NCBI GenBank assembly: GCA_035403465.1
Contig: DAONFG010000074.1
Location: 1-10,635 of the forward strand
Direction of reading: 5' to 3'
Origin: JAAYBQ01 sp035403465
Lineage (GTDB): Bacteria > Spirochaetota > UBA4802 > UBA5550
Length of the DNA stretch: 10,635 nucleotides
A program made the position numbers and the translations under genes. Under the pieces are notes generated by a model. It had not been told where the DNA came from. It saw nothing but the letters and a program-made list of their open reading frames with translations, and did not search any database. Shown here piece after piece: positions 1 through 5,824 of this stretch. The first letter of the stretch is position 1, and every line of letters starts with the position of its first letter.

Positions 1-94
1 AATATAATTTTCAGGCAATTAATAAAATCCCTTTGCCCCATTTTTCACACGGTCTACCCCGGAGGGGGCACGTTAATGAACAGGCTGTTTTATT
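1..94. other. Left-edge non-coding stretch with a small GC-rich palindrome
   Basis: This AT-rich stretch lies downstream of the minus-strand zinc-ribbon gene. It holds no credible gene. The one visible structure is CCCC-GGA-GGGG at 57-67, running into GGGGGCACG (64-72). The same nine bases end the larger hairpin at 2648-2672, so this may be a decayed copy of one dispersed element. There is no T-tract that would make it a clear Rho-independent terminator on either strand. Confidence 0.4.
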
Positions 95-310
95 TTATTT
101 CTCAAAATCATTGGTCTTTGCCGAAGTATTCCTTGCTATTTCCAGTTCCTTCTTAGTTACACCGCACCTGCCCAGTGTAAAACCTCCGAGTTCCATTTTG
201 TACCTGCATGTCCTGCACGTAGCAACAGGATTACCGTTTTCCCAGTGAGTAACTTCAACATACCTTGATCCGCATCTCCTGCAGAAAATCACAGAAATAT
301 ATTCCGACAT
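95..310 (-). CDS. Small zinc-ribbon protein (71 aa), coupled to the PP2C gene
   Basis: I do not recognise this protein as a named family. It has two CxxC knuckles, C10-R-R-C13 and C32-R-T-C35, about 19 residues apart. That is the usual layout of a single zinc ribbon, so it probably binds one zinc ion. A fifth cysteine is at residue 49. There is no signal peptide or membrane segment, so it should be cytoplasmic. The tail from about residue 51 is Lys/Glu/Asn-rich and probably helical or disordered. The start is well fixed: the phosphatase stop and this ATG overlap as TAATG (312-308), preceded by a strong GAGGAGGAA SD. That indicates translational coupling, hence matched production with the upstream GAF/PP2C protein. 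Binding to nucleic acid or to that partner is possible, but nothing in the sequence decides it. Confidence 0.8.
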   Translation of the reverse strand: MSEYISVIFCRRCGSRYVEVTHWENGNPVATCRTCRYKMELGGFTLGRCGVTKKELEIARNTSAKTNDFEK

Positions 311-1641
311 TACAGTTCCTCCTCGAACGTAAATGCAAGTACCGACATATCCTTTCTTCTATCGAATCCCCCGGTATAATTCTCGGTAAACGAGAGGAGA
401 GAATCTATCAACTCAGACGAATCACCTTTACTGTTTTCGAGGAATTTTGCGATCCGCGACAGCCCTGCTTTCTTCCCATCTGAATTTTTCAGTTCTCTTA
501 TACTCCCGGAAATCATTACAAACCTGTCACCGGGCTGTATCTGGATGCGTACACATTCCGACCTGAAATCAGTTCTTCCCATCTCGCTGCGGGATTTGTC
601 GCTTAACCTGAGATACCTGGCCACACCGTCCCGTATTATAAGCGGGCATATATCACCGGAATTTACAAATTCAATTTTTTGATTCGGAAGATCCACAAAA
701 CATATAAAAAGAGAGAGTGACGAATCATTAAATTTTTCGGCAACACACAGCCTGTTGGTCATATCTATAATTTCAGCAGGGTTGCGTACATCGAGTTCGG
801 TCATAACCCTTATTATTCCGGATATCGTTGAAGCGCGGAGCGCACCGGGTATACCCTTGTGATCTACAGACCCCATTGTCATAAGATATACACCCTTACC
901 GTATTCCCGGAACATATGAAAAACACCGCCAACCTCCCTTGCGGGGATTGACCTGGCAGCAGAGGTAAAACCCTTGTATGAAAAGCCCAGATCGGGTGTC
1001 AGGGATACCTGGATGTTTTTTGCAGCTTTTAGTTCACTCTCCAGTCTTTCATCCTCGATCGCCTTCTGGAAAAATATCGCGTTCTGAACAGCAAGGGCGG
1101 CCTGGTTTGCAAAAAGCAGAAACAGGTTCATGTCATCATTGTTGAACTCGTCACTCCTGACCGGGTTGATTGCCTGTATGACTCCCAGGAGCTTCCCCTT
1201 GAACAGGAGCGGTGCGCAGAGTATTGACCTTGTTGTAAAGCCTGTACTCTTGTCATACATGGGATCAAACCTGCTGTCATTATAAACATCATTCACGAGG
1301 AGGCTTTTCCTGTTAAGAGCAACCCATCCTGCAATGCCCTGCCCAAGCTTAACCCTGTACTTCTCCCTGAGCTCCTCACCGGCCTCTCCCAGGGCAACCT
1401 TGAAGACGAGTTCCATATTCATTTCATCATACAGAAGCAGGGAGCTTGTTTCTGCAGCCATGATGTCCTTGATCATCTCCATAATAATGGAAAGGAGCCT
1501 GTTGATGTTAAGTGTGGAGTTTATTATACCGTTGATTTCGACAAGTTTTGACAGGTTACCTACCTGCTTTTCGAGTGAATCAATTTTTGATATTGAGGAT
1601 GTTTCTTTCATGTACAAATTATTTTGTATATAATGCTCCAT
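310..1641 (-). CDS. GAF-domain protein with a degenerate SpoIIE/RsbU-like PP2C domain (probable pseudophosphatase)
   Basis: A 443-residue soluble signalling protein. An N-terminal helical segment (about 12-50) leads into a GAF sensor domain (about 45-190, with GQGIAGWV near 100-107 and LLGVIQAINP at 151-160). A coiled linker (about 192-215) joins it to a SpoIIE/RsbU-type PP2C domain (about 222-441). Active members dephosphorylate anti-anti-sigma proteins in partner-switching cascades and coordinate Mn/Mg through aspartates. Here VGGDF reads VGGVF (V240), the GDVSGKG motif reads GSVDHKG (S258), NAGH reads NSGD (327-330), TDG reads SGS (378-380), and the final DD reads KD (430-431). Loss of several metal ligands suggests no phosphatase activity, and a binding or sensing role is inferred. 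No SD precedes the first ATG. M11 (position 1611) is an alternative start matching a leaderless transcript from the promoter at 1618-1646. Confidence 0.88.
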   Translation of the reverse strand: MEHYIQNNLYMKETSSISKIDSLEKQVGNLSKLVEINGIINSTLNINRLLSIIMEMIKDIMAAETSSLLLYDEMNMELVFKVALGEAGEELREKYRVKLGQGIAGWVALNRKSLLVNDVYNDSRFDPMYDKSTGFTTRSILCAPLLFKGKLLGVIQAINPVRSDEFNNDDMNLFLLFANQAALAVQNAIFFQKAIEDERLESELKAAKNIQVSLTPDLGFSYKGFTSAARSIPAREVGGVFHMFREYGKGVYLMTMGSVDHKGIPGALRASTISGIIRVMTELDVRNPAEIIDMTNRLCVAEKFNDSSLSLFICFVDLPNQKIEFVNSGDICPLIIRDGVARYLRLSDKSRSEMGRTDFRSECVRIQIQPGDRFVMISGSIRELKNSDGKKAGLSRIAKFLENSKGDSSELIDSLLSFTENYTGGFDRRKDMSVLAFTFEEEL

Positions 1642-1646
1642 GTCAA
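1618..1646 (-). promoter_or_regulatory. Candidate promoter overlapping the 5' end of the GAF/PP2C gene
   Basis: On the minus strand TTGACA (1646-1641) is followed, after 17 bases, by AATAAT (1623-1618), which matches five of six -10 positions. Transcription would begin near 1611, exactly where the second in-frame ATG (M11) lies, while the first ATG sits inside the -35. A perfect inverted repeat, TACAAA-TTAT-TTTGTA (1613-1628), overlaps the -10 and might be an operator. All of this is inferred from sequence alone. Confidence 0.4.
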
Positions 1647-1687
1647 TACTTATTCAACAACCGGAAACATTATTATCGGCTACCTGC

Positions 1688-2596
1688 TTATTTCTTCTGT
1701 TTAAGGACCCCTGCCCTGATAAACTCAATGAAATTGGCAGCGTTGTCATTAAGCGGCCTTACCTTTGACGTAACAAGAAAGAATGGCCGTTTAATTTTAA
1801 GGCTGCCGGTATCGCACACTTTAATCTTTCCAAGTTTAACATCCCTGTCAACAGCCAGGGATGATATAAAGGCGTAACCGTTCCCGCTTATCACCGCCTC
1901 CCTGAGTCCTTCGGAAGTTGTGCATTCCATAACAATATTAAGTTCTGATGGCTGAATGCCGAGTTCAAGCAGTGCATTTTCGACTACATTTTTAGTACCT
2001 GATCCGGTTTCCCGTATAATCATGGGGATAGTTTTAAGATCATCTGCCGGTATTTTGGTTTTTTCACCAGGGATCGTCACAAGTAAAATTTCATCATTGA
2101 ATATTTCGCTGTAGCTGAGTGAAGGATGTTTTATCTCGCGGCCTGTAATGGCAAGATCAACCTCGCCCTGCTTGATTTTTTCAATGGCCTCCCTGCTGTT
2201 GCCTATTTCAAGCTTATAATAACTTCCCTGTGAAATTTTCCTGTGGGCATTGATCATTCCAGGTATTATATATGTCCCGGGTATTGAACTTGATATAATA
2301 TTTATAACACCGCCGAATGTTCCTGCCTGCATCTCGGACTTAAGGTTATTAATATCCTTCATAAGTTTTTCACAGAATTTGATAAAGACCTTCCCTTCGT
2401 CAGTAAGAGAAAAATCCTGGCTGTTGCGGTTGATCAGTTTCAGCCCGAGCATTTTTTCAAGCTGACCCACCTGGTGGCTGATCGAAGCCTGGCTCATCTT
2501 CAGGTTACGCGAAGCATTGGTGAAACTCTTTTCGCTTACAACCTCTAGAAAACCCCTGACCTGTTTAAGGTCAAAATTAAAATCTTTGAATGGCAT
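1688..2596 (-). CDS. LysR-family transcriptional regulator
   Basis: A 302-residue LysR-type regulator of normal length. Residues about 8-67 form the winged helix-turn-helix, recognisable in SFTNASRNLKMSQASISHQV and in the following LEKMLGLKL. A linker helix follows (about 68-92), then a periplasmic-binding-protein-like effector domain (about 93-298). SGTKNVVENALLELGI and the later SEGLREAVISGNGYAFIS resemble the CysL/CbbR-like branch of the family, where the ligand is a small metabolite. The ligand here cannot be read from the sequence. The start ATG has an AGAGG SD (GAGAGGTCC). The gene lies 153 bp downstream of the nitroreductase on the same strand and 46 bp upstream of the GAF/PP2C gene, so readthrough in both directions is plausible. 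LysR proteins often regulate a neighbour, and the nitroreductase is the obvious candidate. No convincing T-N11-A operator was identified. Confidence 0.93.
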   Translation of the reverse strand: MPFKDFNFDLKQVRGFLEVVSEKSFTNASRNLKMSQASISHQVGQLEKMLGLKLINRNSQDFSLTDEGKVFIKFCEKLMKDINNLKSEMQAGTFGGVINIISSSIPGTYIIPGMINAHRKISQGSYYKLEIGNSREAIEKIKQGEVDLAITGREIKHPSLSYSEIFNDEILLVTIPGEKTKIPADDLKTIPMIIRETGSGTKNVVENALLELGIQPSELNIVMECTTSEGLREAVISGNGYAFISSLAVDRDVKLGKIKVCDTGSLKIKRPFFLVTSKVRPLNDNAANFIEFIRAGVLKQKK

Positions 2597-2647
2597 TGGA
2601 CCTCTCTGCTTATTGAATGTATGGTTAATGATACTATCTGATTTACC

Positions 2648-2672
2648 TGCCCCCTTTCCCCCAAAGGGGGCA
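2648..2672. repeat. GC-rich perfect hairpin in the intergenic gap
   Basis: TGCCCCCTTT (2648-2657) and AAAGGGGGCA (2663-2672) are a perfect 10-bp inverted repeat around a five-C loop, in otherwise AT-rich DNA between the nitroreductase stop and the LysR start. No T-run follows on either strand, so it is not a classical intrinsic terminator. Its last bases plus the next two, GGGGGCACG (2666-2674), recur at 64-72. It may be a REP-like dispersed element or an mRNA stability hairpin. Confidence 0.6.
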
Positions 2673-2749
2673 CGAGTTATAGAGCTGGCAATGATTCCTG
2701 AATCTTCTTAAAACATATGATTTCTTACATTAGTTTTGAATAACACACA

Positions 2750-3655
2750 TTATAAAAACTCAACCGTATAATCCTTTCTTAATGAATGTTTTGAAAATTT
2801 CACAGCAGGCCAGCCCAGTGCAATTACTGCATGAACCCTGTTCTTTTCATAAATATCAAGGTAATCCTTCAGTTCAGAACTCCTGTTGATCGCCTCAACT
2901 GCAAAACCTATGAGACATGTACCAAGATCCATATAATGGGCAAGCAGGCATATATTATACGCGGCATATGTTCCGTCTTCAACAGGAGTGCTGCCTTCCA
3001 TGGCGCTATGAATAACAATAACGCAGGGTGCCCCGTGGAAAAGACGGTCAATTCCAAGATCGCTCTCCCTTATGGCCCGTTTAACTGTTTCAAAATGATC
3101 CCTGTAATAATTGATCAGTTTCCGCCCCATGAACGGTACAGATAAAAATCTCACAAGGGGATTACCCGCAAGCCTGTTGATCTTTACAAAGAAAGACTTT
3201 AACTCCCGGGCCAGGTCCCAGACCTTATCGCGGCCGTTGATAACGGTAAATTCCCATTCCTGGCAGTTGCTTCCCGATGGAGCAGTAACCGCGAACTCAA
3301 CAAGATCCCTCACCATGTCTTCAACAACGGGCTGTTCTTTGTATTTGCGCACGCTCCTCCGTGACCTGAACAGGTTTACAATTTCAGCCGGGGAATGGTC
3401 CTTTCCCGAAAGCACTTTTTCCCTGTATTTAAAGGAACTGAACTTAACCTGCTTCAGGAACCAGGGAAAACTTACTGCCCCGGGCACACATACCGCGTAA
3501 CAATGGGAACAGAGCATGCAGTCATCATTTTCAATTACCACTTTTTTATCTTTTATTAACAGAACGTCCTTAGGGCATACTGAAACGCACCTGCCGCAGA
3601 GGGTGCACTTAGATGAATCAATTTCAGGTTTAGCGATGATGTTTTCAGTAGTCAT
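2750..3655 (-). CDS. Ferredoxin-nitroreductase fusion (2x[4Fe-4S] plus FMN nitroreductase)
   Basis: A 301-residue cytoplasmic oxidoreductase when started at 3655. The N-terminal ferredoxin domain has two clusters, C17-x2-C20-x2-C23-x3-C27-P and C46-x2-C49-x2-C52-x3-C56, each ligating one [4Fe-4S]. From about residue 92 comes a nitroreductase-family FMN domain, starting at the typical RSRRSVRKY motif (97-105), followed by APSGSNCQEW (125-134) and the C-terminal VHAVIALGWP. Such fusions pass low-potential electrons from iron-sulfur clusters to FMN to reduce an unknown substrate, and they are common in anaerobes. The frame is open to an ATG at 3700, but that ATG has no SD and sits at the predicted transcription start. 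The ATG at 3655 has AGGGA at suitable spacing. The LysR regulator lies downstream on the same strand, and the two tRNA genes diverge from it. Confidence 0.9.
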   Translation of the reverse strand: MTTENIIAKPEIDSSKCTLCGRCVSVCPKDVLLIKDKKVVIENDDCMLCSHCYAVCVPGAVSFPWFLKQVKFSSFKYREKVLSGKDHSPAEIVNLFRSRRSVRKYKEQPVVEDMVRDLVEFAVTAPSGSNCQEWEFTVINGRDKVWDLARELKSFFVKINRLAGNPLVRFLSVPFMGRKLINYYRDHFETVKRAIRESDLGIDRLFHGAPCVIVIHSAMEGSTPVEDGTYAAYNICLLAHYMDLGTCLIGFAVEAINRSSELKDYLDIYEKNRVHAVIALGWPAVKFSKHSLRKDYTVEFL

Positions 3656-3702
3656 GATATTTTCCCTGCCTGTATTTTGCCCGGCCGCCGAAGGTTGCAA
3701 TA

Positions 3703-3735
3703 CAAAGGATAATTAATACTTACTATTTATGTCAA
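3703..3735 (-). promoter_or_regulatory. Promoter of the ferredoxin-nitroreductase gene
   Basis: On the minus strand TTGACA (3735-3730), an 18-base spacer and TATCCT (3711-3706) extended by TTG (3705-3703). Transcription would start near 3699, leaving a leader of about 44 nt before the SD-preceded ATG at 3655. The same layout, with TATCATTTG, lies upstream of the TetR gene (7771-7803), which strengthens both calls. Confidence 0.55.
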
Positions 3736-3753
3736 ACCCGTTTTGAAAAAATA

Positions 3754-3781
3754 TTGACACAATTATCACTGATTGTAAGGT
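3754..3781 (+). promoter_or_regulatory. Probable promoter of the tRNA-Pro/tRNA-Arg unit
   Basis: A perfect TTGACA at 3754-3759 lies about 45 bp upstream of the tRNA-Pro 5' end, the right distance for a -35. The -10 is poor: TAAGGT at 3776-3781 after 16 bases is the best candidate and matches only three of six positions. The -35 is the main evidence. Confidence 0.4.
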
Positions 3782-3798
3782 GACAACGTTTTCAAATA

Positions 3799-3873
3799 CG
3801 GGGCGTGGCTCAGTCCGGCTAGAGCGCGTGGTTTGGGACCATGAGACCGGAGGTTCGAATCCTCTCGCCCCGA
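3799..3873 (+). tRNA. tRNA-Pro (anticodon UGG)
   Basis: A full cloverleaf can be folded by hand. The acceptor stem CGGGGCG (3799-3805) pairs with CGCCCCG (3866-3872), with discriminator A at 3873. The D arm is GCTC/GAGC (3808-3825). The anticodon stem CGTGG/CCATG encloses loop TTTGGGA, with anticodon TGG at 3834-3836 followed by G37, as usual in tRNA-Pro. The T arm is GGAGG-TTCGAAT-CCTCT (3849-3865). CCA is not encoded, so it must be added after transcription. Confidence 0.96.
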
Positions 3874-3886
3874 AGTTTTTAAATTT

Positions 3887-3960
3887 GCGCCCGTAGCTCA
3901 GATGGATAGAGCAACAGCCTTCTAAGCTGTGGGTCCCCCGTTCGAGTCGGGGCGGGTGCG
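3887..3960 (+). tRNA. tRNA-Arg (anticodon UCU)
   Basis: The cloverleaf is complete. The acceptor stem GCGCCCG (3887-3893) pairs with CGGGTGC (3953-3959), with one G-U pair and discriminator G at 3960. The D arm is GCTC/GAGC (3896-3912). The anticodon stem ACAGC/GCTGT encloses loop CTTCTAA, with anticodon TCT at 3921-3923. The T arm is CCCCG-TTCGAGT-CGGGG. It reads AGA and probably AGG codons. It follows tRNA-Pro by 13 bp and is surely co-transcribed. CCA is not encoded. Confidence 0.96.
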
Positions 3961-3963
3961 CAT

Positions 3964-4002
3964 AAAAAGACGTTATCGAAATTCCGGTAACGTCTTTTTT
4001 TT
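3964..4002 (+). terminator. Intrinsic terminator of the tRNA unit, probably bidirectional
   Basis: GACGTTATCG (3969-3978) pairs with CGGTAACGTC (3985-3994), with one G-U pair, around a six-base loop. An A5 tract precedes it and a T8 tract (3995-4002) follows. On the plus strand it ends the tRNA transcript right after tRNA-Arg. Because the left side is A-rich, the minus-strand copy also ends in a T5 run and could stop transcription of the convergent SDR operon (stop at 4055). Confidence 0.9.
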
Positions 4003-4054
4003 ATTGTATGATCCAACCAGGGAATGGACTTTTGTTTTAATTTAGACTTGCGGG

Positions 4055-4843
4055 TTACTTCGCGGACATACCGCCATCAATTGGGAGTATGGCACCGGTC
4101 ATAAAATCCGACGCTTTGGACGCAAGATATACTATGAGCCCTTTTACATCCTCCACCTCACCGGCTTTACGTAATGGAATTACGCTGAGCATTGCACTGA
4201 GCATATTCTCCATCCCCGGTTTATAAACATATCCCATCATTTCTGTATGAAAGAATCCAGGGGCTATGCAGTTTACAGTAATTTTATGATCCGCAAGTTT
4301 AACCGCCAGGTTTTTTGTAAGAACCTCGATTGCAGCTTTAGTTGAATTATACGCAACAGCCGGATGTGCAATTTCAAGTGATCCCCTTGATCCGAAAATA
4401 GATGAAACATTGACAATCTTACCGCCGCCTGCAGCTTTCATTATATTGGCTGCTTTCTGTGTCAGTATCCAAACTCCCCTTACGTTTACATTGAAAACCT
4501 TATCCCATGCATCAATAGGGTATTCAAGCGTAGGCGCGCCCCAGGTAACACCTGAATTATTAACAAGAATATCAATCTTTCCAAACTCTTTCATTGTTAG
4601 ATCGACAAGATTCTGTATATCATCCTCTTTCCCAAGATCACATTTTACAGCAAGATACTTCACTCCATTTGCGCCGGAAAGCCTCTTCCCTGTCTCTTCA
4701 CAGGATTCTACTTTTCTTGAAGCAAGTACAATTGACGCACCTGCTTCAGCCAAACCTTCGGCCATAAACGCGCCTATTCCCCTTCCCCCGCCTGTTACGA
4801 TAGCCACTTTACCCGAGAGATCAAACATATCTTTTACATTCAT
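4055..4843 (-). CDS. Short-chain dehydrogenase/reductase (SDR), FabG/3-hydroxyacyl-CoA dehydrogenase type
   Basis: A 262-residue classical SDR of normal length. The Rossmann cofactor motif TGGGRGIG is at 17-24 and NNSG at 95-98. The catalytic tetrad appears complete: N120 (in NVRG), S148 (VSSIFG), Y165 and K169 (YNSTK). The C-terminal PIDGGMSAK is typical. CDL at 68-70 lies in the adenine-binding region. The protein oxidises or reduces an alcohol/ketone pair with NAD(P). Its position as third gene after an acyl-CoA dehydrogenase and a crotonase suggests the 3-hydroxyacyl-CoA to 3-ketoacyl-CoA step of a beta-oxidation-like route, but SDR substrate calls from sequence are unreliable. A GGGGTG SD lies upstream of the ATG. 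The 144-bp gap from the crotonase gene holds no gene, and readthrough from the operon promoter is likely. An intrinsic terminator lies 53 bp past the stop. Confidence 0.93.
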   Translation of the reverse strand: MNVKDMFDLSGKVAIVTGGGRGIGAFMAEGLAEAGASIVLASRKVESCEETGKRLSGANGVKYLAVKCDLGKEDDIQNLVDLTMKEFGKIDILVNNSGVTWGAPTLEYPIDAWDKVFNVNVRGVWILTQKAANIMKAAGGGKIVNVSSIFGSRGSLEIAHPAVAYNSTKAAIEVLTKNLAVKLADHKITVNCIAPGFFHTEMMGYVYKPGMENMLSAMLSVIPLRKAGEVEDVKGLIVYLASKASDFMTGAILPIDGGMSAK

Positions 4844-4987
4844 AATTTCACCCCATTTCTTTTTTTCATCAGCACTGATTAATGTTACTCTTCGCAGTCC
4901 GTTGTATACACAGGCACGCGGCCGGGTTCCATTTCAGCATCGCTGTCCTTACAATTCAACAGCCAGCCGCAGGCAAACTGCTGCTTC

Positions 4988-5758
4988 TTATTCTTTTGCT
5001 TTGTTCATTTTTAATGTAATACCCATAGCCAGGAGTGTCTGGTTTCTGTCCTCGATATTCAGGGCCTGTTCCATTCCACCGGCATCAAGATTCATGTTTA
5101 CCGCCTCTTTTGTAAGCCTTAGCCCCATGGGATTTTTTGTAATCATAATCTTTGCGTACTCCATTGCCGTTTCAAGGAGTTTATCCTTTTCAACTATTTT
5201 TGTAACGAACCCGAGGTTCATAGCCTCCTCTGCGGTCATGAATTTACCGGTATACATGAATTCATAAGCCCGCCCTGCGCCGATCATTCTTGGAAGAAGA
5301 TAGCTGCATGCCATATCCGCACCGCCAAGACCGATATTGACATACGCGGCATTAAACCTGGCATCAGGAGTAATAATCCTTAAATCGGAAGCGAGAGCGA
5401 AACTGAAACCCTGCCCCGATGCGGCACCGTGGATCGCGGCTATAATCGGCTGTGGTGCCCTTCTCATATGCAGGTTAATCCTTGCAAGCCTTGACTGGAA
5501 CCTGTAGAATTCCGCGGGCGACATTCCCGCGGCCCTTTCCAGTGATTCCTTCATGTCTACCCCTGCGCAGAAGCCCTTTTCACCATTACCCTTCAGTATT
5601 ACAACTATTGTCTCAAGATCATAGAGCCTGGTTCTCCAGAAATCCTCCAGCTCCTCCATCATAAGATTGTTTACAGCATTATAGCTTTCCGGCCGGTTCA
5701 GAGAAAGCTGCATAATTCCCTTCATGGGTGTTTCATATTGTATTGTTTTATATTCCAT
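4988..5758 (-). CDS. Enoyl-CoA hydratase/isomerase (crotonase) family protein lacking both canonical glutamates
   Basis: A 256-residue crotonase-fold protein when started at 5758 (numbering below from that ATG). The N-terminal LSLNRPESYNAV and the oxyanion-hole segment GFCAGVD (62-68) are clear, as is the second segment HGAASGQGFSFALASD (110-125). By eye alignment, the two glutamates of true hydratases are replaced: the GGGCE position reads GQGFS (S119) and the QPE position reads AAY (Y139). An aspartate (D148, in GGADMA) is retained in the following loop. It may therefore be an isomerase, hydrolase or other crotonase rather than a standard hydratase. The frame opens at 5785 without an SD, whereas AAGGGG precedes the ATG at 5758. 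It lies 66 bp after the acyl-CoA dehydrogenase stop and belongs to that operon. Confidence 0.9.
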   Translation of the reverse strand: MEYKTIQYETPMKGIMQLSLNRPESYNAVNNLMMEELEDFWRTRLYDLETIVVILKGNGEKGFCAGVDMKESLERAAGMSPAEFYRFQSRLARINLHMRRAPQPIIAAIHGAASGQGFSFALASDLRIITPDARFNAAYVNIGLGGADMACSYLLPRMIGAGRAYEFMYTGKFMTAEEAMNLGFVTKIVEKDKLLETAMEYAKIMITKNPMGLRLTKEAVNMNLDAGGMEQALNIEDRNQTLLAMGITLKMNKAKE

Positions 5759-5824
5759 AATAATTTCCCCTTTTACCTCATTCATAACAAGATAGTATTT
5801 AAATTTCAGCTGATATCCATTTTC

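Noticed and set aside
3656..3700. Longer N-terminus for the nitroreductase
   Set aside because: The upstream ATG has no SD and coincides with the predicted transcription start, and the extra 15 residues have no domain function.
3799..4002. tRNA pair as a possible integration site for a mobile element
   Set aside because: No integrase gene, no repeated tRNA 3' end and no foreign-looking cargo is visible on either side.
4885..5007. Short open frame in the gap after the crotonase gene, minus strand, with a plausible-looking cysteine- and acid-rich peptide
   Set aside because: The only ATG gives about 15 residues, no SD is visible, and the crotonase already has a normal-length C-terminus, so no gene or frameshifted tail is supported.
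4410..5267. 285-residue plus-strand open frame opposite the SDR and crotonase genes
   Set aside because: It spans two well-supported minus-strand genes, is rich in Ser/Pro/Phe as expected of an antisense shadow, and has no recognisable domain.
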